Position numbers and translations under genes: made by a program
Assembly: GCA_023150895.1 (NCBI GenBank)
Contig: JAKLJY010000007.1
Location: forward strand, 1 to 64,000
Length of the DNA: 64,000 nucleotides
Direction of reading: 5' to 3'
DNA from: Myxococcota bacterium
GTDB taxonomy: Bacteria; Myxococcota_A; Bradymonadia; UBA7976; UBA1532
Shown: positions 58,127 through 64,000 of the stretch, piece after piece
Layout: every line of letters begins with the position of its first letter
How positions within the stretch are numbered: the stretch's first letter is position 1
The notes under the pieces: model-generated
Told to the model about the DNA's origin: nothing
What the model saw: the letters and a program-made list of their open reading frames with translations, nothing else
The model's database searches: none

Positions 58127-58438
58127 ATGAACACAAGCAACTTCACGATCACTCTTCTCCTCGTCGTTCCGCTCGTCTCCGGGTGTCCGGGTGACAAGGG
58201 GAACTCGCCTCGCGCACCGGAGCATGCCAGCGAGGGCGTCGTCCCCGGCTCCTACGAGGACTGGTGCGGAGAGCACGAAGTACCCGAGTCGAAGTGCACG
58301 CGCTGCGATTCGAGCCTCGTCGCCGCCTTCAAGGCCACGAACGACTGGTGCGGAGAGCACGGCCTGCCGGAGTCCCAGTGTCTCCAGTGCAACCCCAGCC
58401 TCGTGATCACGCGACCGCCCAAGCCCGGTGGCAAATGA
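58127..58438 (+). CDS. Small lipoprotein with two 'WCGEHxxPESxCxxC' repeats
   Basis: 103 aa. A signal peptide ends in a lipobox (LVSGC). The mature part contains two near-identical units, 'DWCGEHEVPESKCTRCDSSL' and 'DWCGEHGLPESQCLQCNPSL', each offering three Cys and one His for metal. The next protein repeats the same unit twice, so the motif was duplicated across a gene boundary. It overlaps the adaptor start by 4 bases. It probably captures metal for the pump. Confidence 0.7.
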   Translation: MNTSNFTITLLLVVPLVSGCPGDKGNSPRAPEHASEGVVPGSYEDWCGEHEVPESKCTRCDSSLVAAFKATNDWCGEHGLPESQCLQCNPSLVITRPPKPGGK

Positions 58439-59775
58439 TCCCGCGCAACCTGCTGGTCTTCTTCGTCTGCCTGTTCGCCGCCGCATGCCGTGACGGCGCA
58501 GCGGACGGAACTCCCGCGGCCAAGGCCGTGGCCGATGCCAACGGGATGTGCGCGGAGCATGGGCTCCTGGAAGCGGTCTGCACGAAGTGCAATCCCAAGC
58601 TCGTCCCGATCTTCCAGGCGAAGGGCGACTGGTGCGCCGAGCACGGGTTCCCGGAGTCCTTCTGTCCGACATGCCATCCCGAGCGCGGGGGCATGCCGGC
58701 CATCGACGTCACGCCGGAGGAAGCTCCGCTGAACGGGACGAAGATCGTCCTGCGCACGACCGAAGCGGTCCGCGCAGCCGGCATCGAGGTCGCCGAAGCG
58801 AGTCCTCCGGGCGAGGCTCGCCTCCAGCTCCTCGCGACCATCACGTACGACGCGCTGCGCCGTGCGGAGGTCAACGCGCGCACACCGGGCATCGTGCGCG
58901 AGCTCCTCGTGGACGTCGGCACCCGCGTGTCGAAGGGAACTCCGCTGTTCAGGATCGAGAGCGCGGAGCTGGGGGCGACCCAGGCTTCGATGCGGGCCGC
59001 TCGCTCGCGGATGAGCGTCGCAGAGAGCGCGCGCAAACGGATCGAGAGCCTGCTGGAGAAAGGCATGGCGGCCGACAAGGACCTGCTCGAAGCGCAGCTC
59101 GAGCTCGACGCGGCCAAGGCCGAGCTGGCGACGGCCGAGTCGGCGCTCGGCCTGGTAGAGATCGAGGACGGATCGGCGAACCTCTACATGCTCCTCGCGC
59201 CGATCGACGGGTCGGTGATCCGGCACTCGGCTCCGGCCGGTCGCATGGTCGACGCCGAGGAGACGCTCTGCGAGATCGTGGACGTCTCGACGATGTGGGC
59301 CGAGGTCGACGTGCCTGAATCGGAGCTCGCCCGGGTCGGCGCCGGCCAGAGTGCGCTGATCACCGTCGAGGCCCTTCCAGGTCGCGAGTTCGCGGGCACG
59401 ATCGACTACGTCGCGCCCGAAGTCGATCCGCGAACGCGCACGGCCAAGGCGCGCGTCAGGCTCGCCAACGGGGATGGGGCTCTGCGGGCGAACATGTTCG
59501 CGCGCGCACTCATCACGCTTGCTCCGAACGGGACGAGTGCGCTCGTCCCGCGCGATGCGGTACAACGGGCCAACGACGTCGACCTCGTCTTCCTCCGGCT
59601 CGCCCCTGACCGCTACGAGGCCCGACAGGTGAAGACCGGCGCGCGGCGCGGCGATCTCGTCGAAGTCCTCGAAGGGCTGGCTCCGGGAGTGCTCGTCGCC
59701 ACACGTGGGAGCTTCTTGCTCAAGACCGAGGTCCTGAAGGGGAGCATCGGGTCCGGCTGCTGCGAGGTGGAGTAG
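58435..59775 (+). CDS. RND adaptor lipoprotein with two Cys/His metal repeats
   Basis: 446 aa. The lipobox AAAC near residue 18 anchors it. Residues about 38-82 hold two copies of the Cys/His unit ('MCAEHGLLEAVCTKCNPKL', 'WCAEHGFPESFCPTCHPE'). The CusB/CzcB-type body follows: lipoyl half 'VNARTPGIVRELLVDVGTRVSKGTPLF', helical hairpin, second half 'APIDGSVIRHSAPAGRMV', beta-barrel, membrane-proximal domain. It ends in CCEVE, another possible metal ligand. It is directly followed by the pump gene and translationally coupled to the preceding small lipoprotein. It would link pump and channel. Confidence 0.88.
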   Translation: MIPRNLLVFFVCLFAAACRDGAADGTPAAKAVADANGMCAEHGLLEAVCTKCNPKLVPIFQAKGDWCAEHGFPESFCPTCHPERGGMPAIDVTPEEAPLNGTKIVLRTTEAVRAAGIEVAEASPPGEARLQLLATITYDALRRAEVNARTPGIVRELLVDVGTRVSKGTPLFRIESAELGATQASMRAARSRMSVAESARKRIESLLEKGMAADKDLLEAQLELDAAKAELATAESALGLVEIEDGSANLYMLLAPIDGSVIRHSAPAGRMVDAEETLCEIVDVSTMWAEVDVPESELARVGAGQSALITVEALPGREFAGTIDYVAPEVDPRTRTAKARVRLANGDGALRANMFARALITLAPNGTSALVPRDAVQRANDVDLVFLRLAPDRYEARQVKTGARRGDLVEVLEGLAPGVLVATRGSFLLKTEVLKGSIGSGCCEVE

Positions 59776-59778
59776 CCC

Positions 59779-62846
<3,068 letters not shown>

Positions 62847-62850
<4 letters not shown>

Positions 62851-64000
62851 AGCTGCTTCGACGTGGAACTCTCGTCCTCGTGGCCTCGGCACCCGCAGTG
62901 ATGACCGCGGCGTGCATTGCGCACCCATCGGCAGTGGATGCCGAGAAGGCGGTCGGGGCGTCGTTGGGCCTTCCGGACGCAGTCAAATTCCGGACGGAAG
63001 GCGACCCCGTCGACGTTCCTCTCGCCCCGGCCGACGTTCTCTCAGGTGTCACCGCGATCCGACGCTCTGTCGAGACGAGCCCCGAACTACAAGCGTCGCT
63101 CGCACGGGTTCGAGCCGCGCAGGCGGAGGCGGACCTGGCAGGACGACTACCCAACCCGATCCTGAGCCTCGTCTTCCGCTTCCCGGAGGGTGGCGGCTCC
63201 CCCGAGATCGAGGCCGGGCTGGCGGCAGATCTTCTGGCCATCCTGCAGCGCCCCCGGCGCTCGAGTGCGGCCGCCAATCGCCTCGAGGCAGAGGCGGCGT
63301 CAGCGATTTCGACGGCACTCGACGTGATCGCCGAGGCCCGAGGGCTCTACGCGAACGTTCAGGCGCTGGACGAGCTCGTTCCCCTCCTCGAAGCGCGGCT
63401 CGGAGTCTTCGAGCGGCTACGGGAGGTTGCCCGGGCACGGCTCGAGCTCGGCGAGGGAACGCGACACGACGTCACGACGCTCGAATCCGAGCGCTTGGTA
63501 CTCGAGGTCGAGCTCTCGCGAAGGCGACAGGAGCTACGGCTCGCGAGAATCGCGCTGGCCAGGCGGATCGGCGAACCATCCGGCGCTGCGAGCTGGCGGC
63601 TCGACGAGTGGCAAGTAGTGCCGCCCGTGGTTGCTGACGAAGGGGCATGGGTTTCCACTGCCCTGCGGACACGACCTGAGGTGCTCGCCATCCAATGGGA
63701 GATCCGCGCCCGAGGCGACGACGTCTCCCTGGCCAAGTGGTCAGCGTTCGAGGGCTCCGCGGTCGGAGTGGAAGCGGAGCGACAGGGAGACTGGTCGGCT
63801 GGCCCGAGTGTCTCTACGCCACTCCCGATCTTCGACACGGGCAGTCCCAAGGCGCGACGGGCGCGCGCGTTCGAAGCCGAGGCCAAGCATCGTCTGACCG
63901 AAGCGCATCGACGAATCGTCGAGGAGGTGCGCACCTCGTACGCCGCTCTGGCTGAATCGCAGGCGAACCTCGCTCGAGTGGTGAACGAGCTCATTCCCAT
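62847..64000 (+). CDS. TolC/CzcC-type outer-membrane efflux protein, 3' end beyond window
   Basis: About 384 codons are visible before the sequence ends; no stop is reached. The signal peptide ends in a lipobox-like 'TAACIAH'. First helical repeat: 'SPELQASLARVRAAQAEADLAGRLPNPILSLVF'. Second: 'STPLPIFDTGSPKARRARAFEAEA'. This is the same architecture as the left channel protein. It starts with a 4-base overlap (ATGA) on the pump gene and completes the second tripartite system. Confidence 0.88.

Overview
The window is high-GC DNA from a Gram-negative-type bacterium: it encodes two tripartite RND/TolC pumps, which need an outer membrane. Several small proteins (the paired 89-aa proteins, the 103-aa 'RGDWGDL' protein and the 239-aa basic protein) resemble families I associate with Planctomycetota mobile DNA. 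Planctomycetota is therefore my best guess, from recall and not proven. Between two outward-facing heavy-metal efflux operons lies a ~48 kb mosaic of mobile-element and defence genes.

Layout. 1-0.6 kb: 5' part of an IS256-family transposase. 0.77-8.8 kb (minus): RND metal-efflux operon (small CDC protein, adaptor, pump, His-rich metal-binding protein, TolC-type channel). 9.2-16.9 kb: small ORFs, then a minus-strand operon of conjugation/replication-type genes (103-aa protein, 63-aa protein, zinc-ribbon protein, DNA methyltransferase, two winged-helix proteins, a VirD4/TraD-like ATPase and a coiled-coil membrane protein). 17-21.3 kb: ECF-type sigma factor, two paralogous 89-aa proteins, a 460-aa membrane protein and long non-coding gaps. 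21.7-26.4 kb: RecD-like helicase-nuclease and a zinc-ribbon/HEPN-like gene, each followed by the same attC-like sequence. 26.4-29.6 kb: HTH-ParA-RHH partition module, an operator/iteron-like gap and a winged-helix protein that may be a replication initiator. 30-32.9 kb: ArdC antirestriction, a lipoprotein with an HExxH-type motif, and RadC. 33.0-34.8 kb: about 1.7 kb with no credible protein but at least twenty strong hairpins, directly upstream of a four-gene plus-strand operon (basic 239-aa protein, HNH protein, two membrane proteins). 36.9-38.7 kb: XRE repressor and a B12-type radical SAM gene sharing triple palindromic operators. 38.6-55.9 kb: a complete class 1 DISARM system (drmD, drmMI, drmA, drmB, drmC), followed on the same strand by a DUF262 protein, a HEPN protein, Vsr and a C5-cytosine methyltransferase. 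56.1-57.1 kb: tyrosine recombinase. 57.5-64 kb (plus): a second RND efflux operon running off the end.

How it fits together. The recombinase, ParA, ArdC, RadC, replication-relaxation-like proteins and coupling ATPase suggest an integrative mobilizable or conjugative element. No relaxase or mating channel is visible here. Most of the cargo is defence against foreign DNA.

Two RNA-level observations stand out. (1) The 33.0-34.8 kb stretch looks like a giant ornate structured RNA leading into the gene for a basic protein. (2) Seven minus-strand genes, including ardC and radC, share a sequence-divergent leader architecture: anti-Shine-Dalgarno, long hairpin, Shine-Dalgarno, start codon. This would hide the ribosome-binding site, or could act as a single-stranded-DNA promoter during transfer.
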